10,003 nt of DNA from Bacteroidales bacterium UBA1628 (GTDB lineage: Bacteria > Bacteroidota > Bacteroidia > Bacteroidales > UBA932): contig DCMG01000072.1 in assembly GCA_002321335.1 (NCBI GenBank), forward strand, positions 6,509 through 16,511. Reading direction: 5' to 3'. Below are positions 1 through 8,500 of the stretch, one piece after another. Below the pieces are notes generated by a model. It ran no database searches. It worked only from the letters and a program-made list of their open reading frames with translations, and was not told the origin of the DNA. Both the position numbers and the translations under genes were made by a program. How positions within the stretch are numbered: the stretch's first letter is position 1; each line of letters starts with the position of its first letter.

Positions 1-449
1 GAGTTGATCTCCTCGATGTCCATCGTGGCGATGACCAGACGAAGCTGTCCGAACAGGATGTCGGTCGCGATGTTCTGGATGTTGTCGATGGAGAGTCCGA
101 GAAGCCTCTCGGCCGCGTTTGTCATGCTGTCCGGCTCGGTGGAGATGCCGACGGTGAAGCGGCAAGGCACATCGACACGGATGTTCTGCTTGGAAAGCGC
201 GTTCGTAAGGTTGCATTCGATCGAGATCGGCTTGAGGTCGAGGAACGCATAGTCCTGGAACACAGGCCACACGAAAGCGGCACCTCCGTGGATGCAGCGT
301 GCTGAAGAGATCGAGCCGCTCTTGTTCTTGCCGGTCTTACCGTAGATGACCATCACCTTGTCGGAAGGGCAGCGGCGGTAGCGCCTGAGGATCGCCGAGA
401 ATGTCACGAATATGACTGCGACGATGATAAGGATCAGAGATAGTTCCAT
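1..449 (-). CDS. Flotillin-like SPFH-domain membrane protein (5' part; runs off left edge)
   Basis: Flotillins are membrane-anchored scaffold proteins that oligomerise into microdomains in the inner membrane and are tied to membrane fluidity and organisation of membrane complexes. Seen here: an unbroken reading frame from ATG at 449 to the window edge, 149 whole codons. Residues 3-21 are a hydrophobic anchor (LSLILIIVAVIFVTFSAIL), followed by a basic RRYRRCPSDKVMVIYG stretch. The SPFH region then carries family hallmarks: ARCIHGGAAF (50-59), LDLKPISIECNL (70-81), QNIRVDVPCRFTVGIST (88-104), NAAERLLGL (111-119) and ILFGQLRLVIATMDIEEIN (131-149). The C-terminal coiled-coil repeats lie outside the window. 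It follows the nfeD-like gene after 82 bp on the same strand, the usual nfeD-flotillin pairing. No Shine-Dalgarno is visible, as is normal in Bacteroidota. Family assignment is very secure; the subtype (FloA- or FloT-like) is not decided. Confidence 0.93.
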   Translation of the reverse strand, partial: MELSLILIIVAVIFVTFSAILRRYRRCPSDKVMVIYGKTGKNKSGSISSARCIHGGAAFVWPVFQDYAFLDLKPISIECNLTNALSKQNIRVDVPCRFTVGISTEPDSMTNAAERLLGLSIDNIQNIATDILFGQLRLVIATMDIEEIN

Positions 450-531
450 ATTCAAAATGTTTAATGGGTTTATAATATTCTTTAATATTTTTGATCATGT
501 TAGAATATTAGATGAATGTTGGCACGCCCGG

Positions 532-1122
532 TCAGATGATTGTCGGGGTCATTTCCTCCACCAGCAGGGTGTAGTCGTTGATGACCTCAGTGACCTTGAT
601 CGCCGTACCGGTAGGGATTGTCTCACCGTCTGTGATCGCATCATATTCCCTGACTGCGTTGTTGATGGAGATCTGGACCTTGCCTTCTCCCTTGCGTCCG
701 CCGGGGACCGTGAGGTAAACCTTTCCCTCGCATCCGACCGCAGACTTGTGCACGTCGATGTTGCCGGTCTGCTGCATTCCGCTGAGCCATTTGAATATCC
801 ACATAACGACTGTGACAAGAAGCACGCCCACGATGACCGAGACGATGATCAGCAGCGCGTTGGACTGGATCTTGTCGTGCATCAGCACAGCCGTCCAGCC
901 GAATCCGAGGCAGAAATTGACCAGATTCCTGAACGTCAGAAGGTTCATCGAAGGATCTGTGTCAAAAGACCCGTCCGATGTGTCCAGATCGAAATCAGTG
1001 TCGTGATCTCCCAATCCCAGGAATGTCAGAATAGTCTGAATGACGAAAATCAGCGATGCCGAGAGTGTGACGGCCCAAAGGACCTGCATTGCCGTACTAA
1101 GTGATGTCCACCAGGTAATCAT
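532..1122 (-). CDS. NfeD-like membrane protein (short form, C-terminal OB fold)
   Basis: NfeD proteins are partners of flotillins, encoded next to them across bacteria; the C-terminal OB-fold domain is thought to support assembly or protein contacts at flotillin microdomains. The 196-residue protein has three hydrophobic segments (about 13-37, 66-81 and 88-113), the last ending in MWIFKWL, then a soluble all-beta domain (about 120-196) with the NfeD-type pattern SAVGCEGKVYLTVPGG, GEGKVQI, and a closing IKVTEVINDYTLLVEE. It lacks the ClpP-like serine protease domain of long NfeD proteins, so it is the short class. Between the first two helices lies a strongly acidic loop (residues 39-57, rich in Asp). 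ATG at 1122 is preceded by A/T-rich sequence without a Shine-Dalgarno and by a good Bacteroidetes promoter at 1178-1207. It is first in an operon with the flotillin gene downstream. Domain class is confident; precise role is family-based inference. Confidence 0.88.
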   Translation of the reverse strand: MITWWTSLSTAMQVLWAVTLSASLIFVIQTILTFLGLGDHDTDFDLDTSDGSFDTDPSMNLLTFRNLVNFCLGFGWTAVLMHDKIQSNALLIIVSVIVGVLLVTVVMWIFKWLSGMQQTGNIDVHKSAVGCEGKVYLTVPGGRKGEGKVQISINNAVREYDAITDGETIPTGTAIKVTEVINDYTLLVEEMTPTII

Positions 1123-1177
1123 ATTAATTAGTTTTTTAGTTAGGCGGCCCAGATTCCTTTCTGCACCGCGTCTTTTG

Positions 1178-1207
1178 CAAATATATTAATTAATTTATGA
1201 AAAACAA
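1178..1207 (-). promoter_or_regulatory. Bacteroidetes-type promoter of the nfeD-flotillin operon
   Basis: Read on the minus strand, the -7 box is TATATTTG (1185-1178), a full match to the Bacteroidetes TAnnTTTG consensus. A TTG that can serve as the -33 element lies at 1207-1205, 19 bases upstream, within the usual spacing. Transcription would begin near 1170, giving a leader of roughly 50 bases before the nfeD ATG at 1122. Motifs and spacing are seen directly; activity is inferred. Confidence 0.65.
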
Positions 1208-1226
1208 TAATTATTTATAATAATTG
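1200..1226 (-). terminator. Possible weak AT-rich terminator hairpin downstream of the HTCS gene
   Basis: On the minus strand, 1226-1205 is an imperfect inverted repeat in which 9 of 10 positions pair around a two-base centre, followed by five T (1204-1200). It lies about 42 bases past the HTCS stop codon. The stem is almost entirely A-T, so it would be weak as an intrinsic terminator, and it overlaps the -33 element of the nfeD promoter. It could instead be just AT-rich spacer with chance symmetry. Confidence 0.35.
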
Positions 1227-1267
1227 CGGTGAGAAGATAATGCGAATTTTTAATAGGTAGAAGTGAT

Positions 1268-4200
1268 TTACCGATGATTCTGTTTGATAAACTGTGATGG
1301 AGACATTCCGTATTCATTCTTGAAACAATTGCGGAAGTGGCCGACATCGTTGAAACCACACGAATATGCTGCCTCGGACACATTATGTCCTTCCTCCAAC
1401 AACTCGTAGCCCTTTTTTAACCGGATTTTTCTGATGAACTCATTTCCCGACATACCTGTAAGACCTTTAATTTTTCGATAAAGGGTCGAATGGCTCATTC
1501 CGAGAGCGTCCTGAATGTACGTCATATCAAGTTCAGCCATTGTCAGATTATTTTCCACTATCCTTGTGAATTTCTGGATGAAGCATTCGTCAAGTTTACT
1601 GATTTTAGGGTGAGGTACTTCATCCACGCCTGTTGTGGCCGGATCGCATCCGGAATGGCCGCCACTCAGCCCGGAGGAAATGAACGCCGCCAATGATTTC
1701 CTTGAATCCAGTATGTTTTGTATGCGGCTTGCCAGTAATTTGGCGCTGAATGGTTTTGTTATGTATGAGTCCGCTCCTGCCTCATAGCCGGTTTCCTTGT
1801 CCTGTATGGAATCCTTGGCGGTCAGGAGTATGACAGGAATGTGGCTTGTACGCACATCGTCTTTGATCGACTTGCACAATTCCGTTCCATCCATCAGCGG
1901 CATCATAATGTCACTTATGATCACATCGGGAATATGGCTCTTGGCAATATTGAGTCCCTCTTCCCCGTTGGTAGCTGTCAGAACCTTGAATTTGGATTGC
2001 AAAGATGATTCAATGTACTCACGGATGTCATCGTTATCCTCCACAACCAGCACCACAAGTTGTCTGTCCGATATTTCTTTGATTTCATTTTCATCAGCCT
2101 CGGAAGCCGGTCTCCTTACCGCACTTTCCTTGTGTAATGCATTAGGGTAAGTATTGAACATCCGAAGGCGTAAAGTGAACACAGTCCCTTTGCCGACTTC
2201 GCTTGTGGCTGAGATCGTGCCTTCGTGCAGATTTGACAACGATCGCACTAAGGCAAGGCCGATGCCGGTGCCTGACGCCTGGTGCATTCCCTCGGCCTGG
2301 TAGTATCGGTCAAAGATGTGAGGCAAAGAATTCTCGTCTATTCCATAACCTGTGTCAGCAACCTCAATTTCCACAAAATCCTCGTTGGCGATTTTGACGG
2401 ATCTGAGACTTAGTTCTATGGATCCTTCCGGAGTGTATTTTACGGCATTGCTCAACAGATTGTTCAATACTGTGTGTATGACATCACTGTCAAAATAAAT
2501 CTCAGGGAGACTGTTGTCGATGTCAATATTAATCGAAACTCTTTCATTATGGTTCAGTTCCTTGTACCTCAAACCGATTTCCGTCACGACGGATGCTATT
2601 TGTCCTCTTGAGACAGTCAGGCGTCTGTTATGTGTCTCGGCTTTACGGAATTCCAGAATCTGGTTGATAAGATTCAGCAGTTGCAAGGCACTGGAATGTA
2701 TTGTCTTTATTTTCTTTCTGTAAGGGCTTGGCAGCTTATCATCTGAGTCAAGATCTTCCAACGGTCCGATAATGAGAGTCAGCGGAGTGCGGAGCTCGTG
2801 AGTGATGTTTGTGTAGAACCGTAACCTCTCATCGTTTAGCCGTTGCTCGTCAATGCTTTTCCTACGTTCCATCTCAAGCGAACCCTTAAGCATAAGCCTA
2901 CGCTTGTATATTCTAATGATTATCCAAATAGACATGGTAATAAGAAGCGCATAAAACGCCTTGGCATACCAGGTCAGCCAAACAGGCGGAGTCACAACGA
3001 TTTTCAGTCTGGCAAGATTGTCATCGTTCCAGTCGTGGTTTCTCTGGCGTGCCCTGATCAAGAATGTGTATGTTCCTGATGGCAGGTTGCGCAGGATGGC
3101 ATCATGTTCACGTCCGGCAGAAATCCAGTTTTTGTCAATTCCTTCCACCTTGTAAGAATACTCTACCGTATGTCTCAGAGAATAGTCAGTCACGGAAAAG
3201 GCTATTCTCAAGGAGTTCATGTTGTAGGGGATTTTGATTTCTTTTACACCGGCACTTCCTACGGCCACTTTGATGGATGTGTCTTTGGGGGCATTAATGT
3301 TCAGGCAATCAACAATCTGAACCGGAATTCGTCCTCCGGTGTCGGAAAATAGCTCAGGGCTGAACCCGCACACTCCGTTCCTTGAACCGAAATAGAGATC
3401 CCCGTCAGGAGTCCCGCATGCGGCGCGATCCATAAAACTGCTCATCGGGAGCCCGTCATTGTAATCGTAGTTGTCGATTTTAGAGGTGTTTCTATTTAAT
3501 CTTGAAATGCCATTGTTGGTGCTGAACCACAGATTGCCTTCTCCGTCTTCCTGTAATGCGCGTATATGTGCATCGTCCAAGCCGGATTCATAACCATAAT
3601 TCCTGATTTCATTGAGACGATCGGTGTCCGCGATCTGACTCAGTCCATCCTGCCCCGCGATCCACATACATCCTTGTGAATCAAGATAAAGCTGCTTTAC
3701 GGCGTTCGAACTTATCCCTTTAGATTCGTCAAGGTGATGAATCATCACACCTTCTTTGTTAAAAATGAAGATCCCGTCACCGTATGTTCCTATCCACAAT
3801 TTTCCTTGCCTGTCGACTGTGATTCCGTTAGGAATAAGATTATAGATTGCTGATGAGATTTTTTTGTCTTTTTTCAATTCGCCATTGGCATATTCATAAA
3901 GCCCGTCCTGCATTCCTAAGTACACTCTGCCGTCCGGCAGTACTGCAAAGCAATTGGCATAATTCTGACTGTCATGCGCGCTGATTCGTCTGACACCTCC
4001 ATTGTTTATTTCAAGAGCGAAAATTCCGTCTTCATAAGAACTGAACAGAATTTCATCACCGATTCTTACTAGGGAGGATATGTATTCCCGCGAACTTTTA
4101 AGATGCGTGGACAAATCATAGGTGCGTTTCAATTCTCCATCTTCGAAAACTCGTATTTTGCTTTCTTCACCGGTCCAGACATAGCCATTCCCATCTGTAT

Positions 4201-5317
4201 GGATAGACCAGACGGGCCGACCCTTATCGCTGTTCACATTGGCGCCGAATGAGGGAAGTAGATTGAATCTTGGGGGAGTGTGGCTTATAAAATCCAGTCC
4301 TTCGGAGTAATTGCCGATCCAAATGTTGCCGTATGAATCCTGAAAAACCTTATGGATATTCATAGAGGATATGCCGTATCGGCCACCGGAAGACGGAAGC
4401 ACTGTGAATTCCAGCCTGTCCGGATTGGACAGCGAAAGGTCACTGATGTTAAGGACACCCACACCTCCCAAATCTCCACCTATCAACAGGTCTCCTTCAT
4501 TAGTCTCTGTTATGGAGTGGATGTTGGGCGAAGGAGTTTTCCAAGACGCCGCGTTATGATTCAGGAATGATCTGAACTTTTTTGTGGAAGGATTGAACAG
4601 TGCCAGACCCCGACTGGTGCCAAGCCAGATGTTTTTGTACCTGTCTATAAATATTTCTCCGACATCATTGCTCGGAAGGCTTCCTCCATTGCTGGGGATG
4701 TGAAGGAAATTCTCAACCTTCCTTGTTTTAAGATTCACAACACTGAAGCCATAGTTGGCGTGTCCTACATACAAGTTTCCCAGACCATCGTAAGCGATGC
4801 TTCTGAATGACATCGGTAACTGGGGGAATTCGTTCTGCCGCAGCACGTCAATCTTGCCGTCTTTGTAGTGCAATATGAAATTATAGTGATTGACAATATA
4901 TATACCTCCGTCCTCAGCGCGGCAGAAATCGACCACATTGACGCTTCCGAGGCTATCCGGCAGCTCAGGTTCTTCCAACCTCAAAGTCTCACAGTCAAGG
5001 ACATTCACGCCTCTTTTTGAGCCTATCCAAAGTTTATCTTCTATTTCATCATAAAATAAAGAATTGATGGAATTACCTTTGAGTCTGGAATTCCGCTCGC
5101 TGAATATTTTGAAATTCACTCCGTCAAAACGGTTCAGACCCGCTTCAGTCCCAATCCAGAGGAATCCATGCTTGTCCTGAGTAATGTCTGTCACGAAATT
5201 ATTTGAGATACCGTCTCTCAGTCCGATGTGCTCAATTACAGGATGTGAGTTCACTGGCGCCCCTTCCGCTGTAATAACGTTTAGAGTCAAGAACAGTACT
5301 AGTAGAACGTTTCTCAT
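1268..5317 (-). CDS. Hybrid two-component system (HTCS) sensor kinase / AraC-type regulator of a polysaccharide utilisation locus
   Basis: HTCS proteins fuse a periplasmic sensor, histidine kinase, receiver and DNA-binding domain, and switch on PUL genes when a specific oligosaccharide binds. Seen in the 1349 residues: a hydrophobic N-terminal signal (about 1-19); fourteen Reg_prop-like propeller strands, for example FLWIGT (52), KLWIGS (95), NIWLGT (229), NIWIGN (331), KLWIGT (506), NLWFST (595) and DLYFGS (640), enough for two seven-bladed propellers; a Y_Y_Y domain (about 705-777); one membrane helix (about 781-802); a HisKA domain with phospho-accepting His840 in NITHELRTPL; an ATPase domain with N box LNNLLSNAVKYTP (951-963), DTGYG (988-992) and GTGIGLAL (1016-1023); a receiver with acidic pair Glu1093/Asp1094, phospho-acceptor Asp1136 (SDIMMP), Thr1166 and Lys1188; and a C-terminal AraC helix-turn-helix (about 1241-1349, containing AAYSCGFNDVGHFRN). 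All key residues are present, so it should be active. It is divergent from susCD, its likely target. The ligand cannot be told from sequence. Confidence 0.96.
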   Translation of the reverse strand: MRNVLLVLFLTLNVITAEGAPVNSHPVIEHIGLRDGISNNFVTDITQDKHGFLWIGTEAGLNRFDGVNFKIFSERNSRLKGNSINSLFYDEIEDKLWIGSKRGVNVLDCETLRLEEPELPDSLGSVNVVDFCRAEDGGIYIVNHYNFILHYKDGKIDVLRQNEFPQLPMSFRSIAYDGLGNLYVGHANYGFSVVNLKTRKVENFLHIPSNGGSLPSNDVGEIFIDRYKNIWLGTSRGLALFNPSTKKFRSFLNHNAASWKTPSPNIHSITETNEGDLLIGGDLGGVGVLNISDLSLSNPDRLEFTVLPSSGGRYGISSMNIHKVFQDSYGNIWIGNYSEGLDFISHTPPRFNLLPSFGANVNSDKGRPVWSIHTDGNGYVWTGEESKIRVFEDGELKRTYDLSTHLKSSREYISSLVRIGDEILFSSYEDGIFALEINNGGVRRISAHDSQNYANCFAVLPDGRVYLGMQDGLYEYANGELKKDKKISSAIYNLIPNGITVDRQGKLWIGTYGDGIFIFNKEGVMIHHLDESKGISSNAVKQLYLDSQGCMWIAGQDGLSQIADTDRLNEIRNYGYESGLDDAHIRALQEDGEGNLWFSTNNGISRLNRNTSKIDNYDYNDGLPMSSFMDRAACGTPDGDLYFGSRNGVCGFSPELFSDTGGRIPVQIVDCLNINAPKDTSIKVAVGSAGVKEIKIPYNMNSLRIAFSVTDYSLRHTVEYSYKVEGIDKNWISAGREHDAILRNLPSGTYTFLIRARQRNHDWNDDNLARLKIVVTPPVWLTWYAKAFYALLITMSIWIIIRIYKRRLMLKGSLEMERRKSIDEQRLNDERLRFYTNITHELRTPLTLIIGPLEDLDSDDKLPSPYRKKIKTIHSSALQLLNLINQILEFRKAETHNRRLTVSRGQIASVVTEIGLRYKELNHNERVSINIDIDNSLPEIYFDSDVIHTVLNNLLSNAVKYTPEGSIELSLRSVKIANEDFVEIEVADTGYGIDENSLPHIFDRYYQAEGMHQASGTGIGLALVRSLSNLHEGTISATSEVGKGTVFTLRLRMFNTYPNALHKESAVRRPASEADENEIKEISDRQLVVLVVEDNDDIREYIESSLQSKFKVLTATNGEEGLNIAKSHIPDVIISDIMMPLMDGTELCKSIKDDVRTSHIPVILLTAKDSIQDKETGYEAGADSYITKPFSAKLLASRIQNILDSRKSLAAFISSGLSGGHSGCDPATTGVDEVPHPKISKLDECFIQKFTRIVENNLTMAELDMTYIQDALGMSHSTLYRKIKGLTGMSGNEFIRKIRLKKGYELLEEGHNVSEAAYSCGFNDVGHFRNCFKNEYGMSPSQFIKQNHR

Positions 5318-5344
5318 GAAATGTGGTTACTTAACGTAGTATGG

Positions 5345-5352
5345 CAAAGATA
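5345..5352 (-). promoter_or_regulatory. -7 box of the HTCS gene promoter
   Basis: The minus strand reads TATCTTTG followed by C, a full match to the Bacteroidetes TAnnTTTG box, 28 bases before the HTCS ATG at 5317. No convincing TTTG/TTG is found 19-21 bases upstream (that stretch reads GTTCAATT), so the -33 side is poor. A weak promoter would fit a regulator kept at low level. The leader would be only about 20 bases. Confidence 0.5.
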
Positions 5353-5378
5353 ATAAAATCGAGGTGATTAATTGAACG

Positions 5379-5402
5379 ATTTGTCACTTTATTTGGTCAT
5401 TT
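5379..5402. repeat. Imperfect 12-bp tandem repeat in the divergent control region (candidate operator)
   Basis: Two adjacent units read ATTTGTCACTTT (5379-5390) and ATTTGGTCATTT (5391-5402) on the plus strand, directly followed by another TTGTC overlap at 5402-5406. The core (T/G)GTCA recurs at 5422-5426 and at 5507-5511, the last touching the susC -33 region. AraC-type regulators, including the C-terminal domain of the divergent HTCS, usually bind direct repeats, so these are candidate sites. The repeats are seen; binding is inference, and the A/T-rich background makes short repeats easy to get by chance. Confidence 0.4.
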
Positions 5403-5514
5403 TGTCTTAAAATGTGAAATATGTCATGGTGTTCAAGGGTATTATTATTCGTGAAAACCTATCTGAGAAAAGAGAATGAAACAATTACCATTATAAAAGA
5501 ACTATCGGTCATCA

Positions 5515-5542
5515 TTGGTTTCCTTTTTTGTCGCTACTTTTG
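5515..5542 (+). promoter_or_regulatory. Promoter of the susCD operon
   Basis: TACTTTTG at 5535-5542 is a full match to the Bacteroidetes TAnnTTTG -7 box, 38 bases before the susC ATG at 5581. A TTG at 5515-5517 may be the -33 element, but the spacer is 17 bases, shorter than the usual 19-21; a poor -33 is plausible for an activator-dependent promoter. The leader would start near 5549 and be about 30 bases. The -7 box sits in the perfect 12-base palindrome CTTTTGCAAAAG (5537-5548). Confidence 0.6.
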
Positions 5543-5580
5543 CAAAAGAAACAATAACACTTTTAACCAAGTATTTTTCT

Positions 5581-8500
5581 ATGAAATCAAATTGTTTACA
5601 AAACAGCAAACTGTATGTTGTATTGTTGCTGTGTGTCGGTTTCTTCTCCTTGGCATTGGATGCTGCCAGTGCCCAGGTAAATGCAGCAGACACTATTGCA
5701 AGGCAGAAGTCAGAAATCACAGTCAAAGGTGATGTGAGCGATGCCGATGGCCCGGTTATCGGGGCGTTCGTGTACGAAAAGACGAATAAGGCGAACGGGA
5801 CAATGACTGATGTTGACGGTCGCTTTATTTTGAAAGTCCCTGATGGAGCCGTGTTGGTTGTAAGCTGCATCGGATTTGAAACTTTGGAGGTTAGGGCTGT
5901 GTCCGGCCAGGATATGAGACTGTTGCTCAAGCCAGACACATCCTTACTTGACGAAGTAGTTGTGGTGGGCTTCGGTGTACAGAAAAAAGTGAATATGACC
6001 GGTTCGGTAAGCGTTGCTGATCAGGAGGCTATGAAAGACCGACCGGTGACAAGTGCTGCCCAGGCTCTGCAGGGTGTGGTTCCAGGACTCCAGATCACAT
6101 CAGCGGATGGCAAGCTTGAGACAAACGCTTCCATTAATATAAGAGGTAACGGCACAATAGGAAGCGGGTCAAGCGGCAGTCCGCTTATTCTCATTGATGG
6201 AATGGAAGGAGACATCAACGCTGTCAATCCGCAGGACATCGAAAGCATATCCGTACTGAAAGACGCGGCTTCCGCTTCAATCTATGGTAGCCGCGCTCCA
6301 TTCGGTGTCATTCTCGTCACCACAAAGAAAGGATCACAAGGTAAGGCGACAGTCAATTACAACAATTCCTTCCGTTTTAGCAACCTTGTGAACCGCAATC
6401 ACACTATGGACTCAAGAGCCTTTGCTCTATTCTTTGATGACGCGTGCGTTAACACACCGGGATGGGGACCACACTTTTCAAAAGAAACAATTGAGAAGAT
6501 TGAGCAGTATCAGGCCGGAACCCTTCTGAATTCAAAGGGTGTCTTCGATCCCCTTTACACGATGGATGACATCTATGGCAATGGAAACTGGCAGGATGTT
6601 CCTTATCATGGCGGGGCCTGGGCCAACACAGACTGGTTCAGTGCCATATACAAAGATTACAGCTTCTCTATGGAGCATAATGTGAGTGTAAGTGGAGGCT
6701 CTGATAAGATCAACTACTATTTCTCGGCAAACTATCTTGATAATGACGGAATGCTTGCCTGGGGAGAGGAAGGGCTGAAACGCTATACATTGACCGGAAA
6801 GTTCAACGCTGACATAACGGAATGGATGACACTTGGGTTCTCTCACCGATGGGTCCGCAAGGATTATGTGCGTCCATCAAGTCTTACTGACGATCTGTAC
6901 GATGATCTGGGTCGTCAAGGTTGGCCTGTGATTCCTATCTATGACCCGAACGGGAACATCTTTGATTGCCCATCTCCTATAAACGGACTGGAGAACGGAG
7001 GTAGCGATAGGACTCAGCCTGACAGAAACTATACCCAGATCAGTCTCGTGGCGCGACCGGTGGAAGGATGGGATATTCATGCAGAATTCAACTATCAGGT
7101 GTATTCTGACTCCCGCCATTGGGACACTCAAAAACTTTACGGGTACGATGTAAACGGGAATGCCTTCGAGGTTTCAAGCGAGAGCCACGTTCACGAGGAG
7201 TACACCAGAGAGAATTTCTACAATCTCAATGTCTATTCCAATTATGAAAGAACAATAGGCAAAAAGAATAACTTCCATTTCATGCTTGGCTTCCAGACCG
7301 AGAATATGAAGCAGAAGACATTCGGTCTTCAGCGTGACGGCATTCTGGTCTCCAGCCTGCCGGAAGTTGACCTTACCACCGGAATTGGCTCTGATGGGAA
7401 TCTGGTGACTCCGTCAGTAAACGGAGGGCGTTCAGAATGGGATAACGCTGGATTCTTCGGACGTGTCAACTATGATTATGATAGCCGTTACATGATAGAA
7501 GCCAACTTGCGTTATGATGGAACATCGCGTTTCCGCCAGAACCGACGTTGGATATGGCTTCCGTCTGTGTCCGCGGGATGGAACATAGCTAACGAGAAGT
7601 TTTGGGAGGACTTGACACAAGTGTGCGGCAACCTTAAGCTGCGTGCTTCGTATGGAATACTGGGTAACCAGAACATTGACAACAGGTATCAGACCTACCG
7701 CACCCTTTCGATCAAGCCAAATAACGGAGAGTGGCTTCAGAACGGAGCGAAACCGACAACAGTCGGGTTCCCCGCCCTTATCAGCCAGCTGCTGACGTGG
7801 GAGAAAATCTACAATTACAACCTTGGTCTTGATTGGGGCTTGTTCAACGGCCGGTTGACCGGAAGTTTTGAGTATTATATTCGAGACACAAAGAATATGG
7901 TGGGGCCTTCCGCCGAGTTGCCGAACATCCTTGGAACCGATGTCCCGAAAACGAATAACTGCGACCTCCGCACTCACGGCTGGGACTTTGAGATTTCGTG
8001 GAAAGACTATCTTTCCTGCGGCCTGTCCTATGGAGCGCGTTTTGTCCTCTCGGACTCGCGCACGAAGATCACCAGATACGCTAACAACCCTACAAACTCC
8101 ATTGACACCTACATCCAAGGACGCTATATAGACGAGATCTGGGGATATGAGACCTTGGGAATAGCGAAAACTGATGAGGAATATATGGATTACCTTGATA
8201 TGCTTGACGCTAATTATACCGCTTACCACGGAACCGCTCCCGCAGAGGCCAGATTGGGAATGCAGTCTTTGGGCAAGGATTTCGCGGCGGGTGACGTGAT
8301 GTATAAGGATCTGAACGGTGATGGAGTCATTAACGGTGGCGACGGGACATTGAACAATCTTGGGGACAAGAAACTCCTCGGCAGCAAACAGCCTCGTTAT
8401 ATGTTCTCGCTTGATCTCAACGCAGCGTACAAGGGCTTTGACCTTCGGGTTTTCTTCCAAGGTGTGGGAAAAAGAGATTATTTCCAGAACCATAACTATT

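Noticed and set aside
450..531. AATATT repeats between nfeD and the flotillin gene, considered as a hairpin or internal promoter
   Set aside because: The stem would be only about six A-T pairs and no TAnnTTTG box with proper spacing is seen on the minus strand. The spacer fits a plain intra-operon gap.
412..1104. A 230-codon open frame on the plus strand opposite the NfeD-like gene
   Set aside because: Its product is rich in His, Asp, Arg and Cys without any family pattern, and it lies antisense to a gene with clear NfeD features. It is a shadow frame.
1705..1800. Considered whether the HTCS chain was a fusion artefact or frameshifted between receiver and AraC domains
   Set aside because: The frame is continuous, the linker between receiver and AraC domain (about 1205-1240) is short and typical, and the domain order is the standard HTCS order.
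5421..5732. A 103-codon plus-strand frame crossing the control region and the SusC signal peptide
   Set aside because: It would need translation across the susC promoter and out of frame into susC; the Cys-rich product resembles no known protein.
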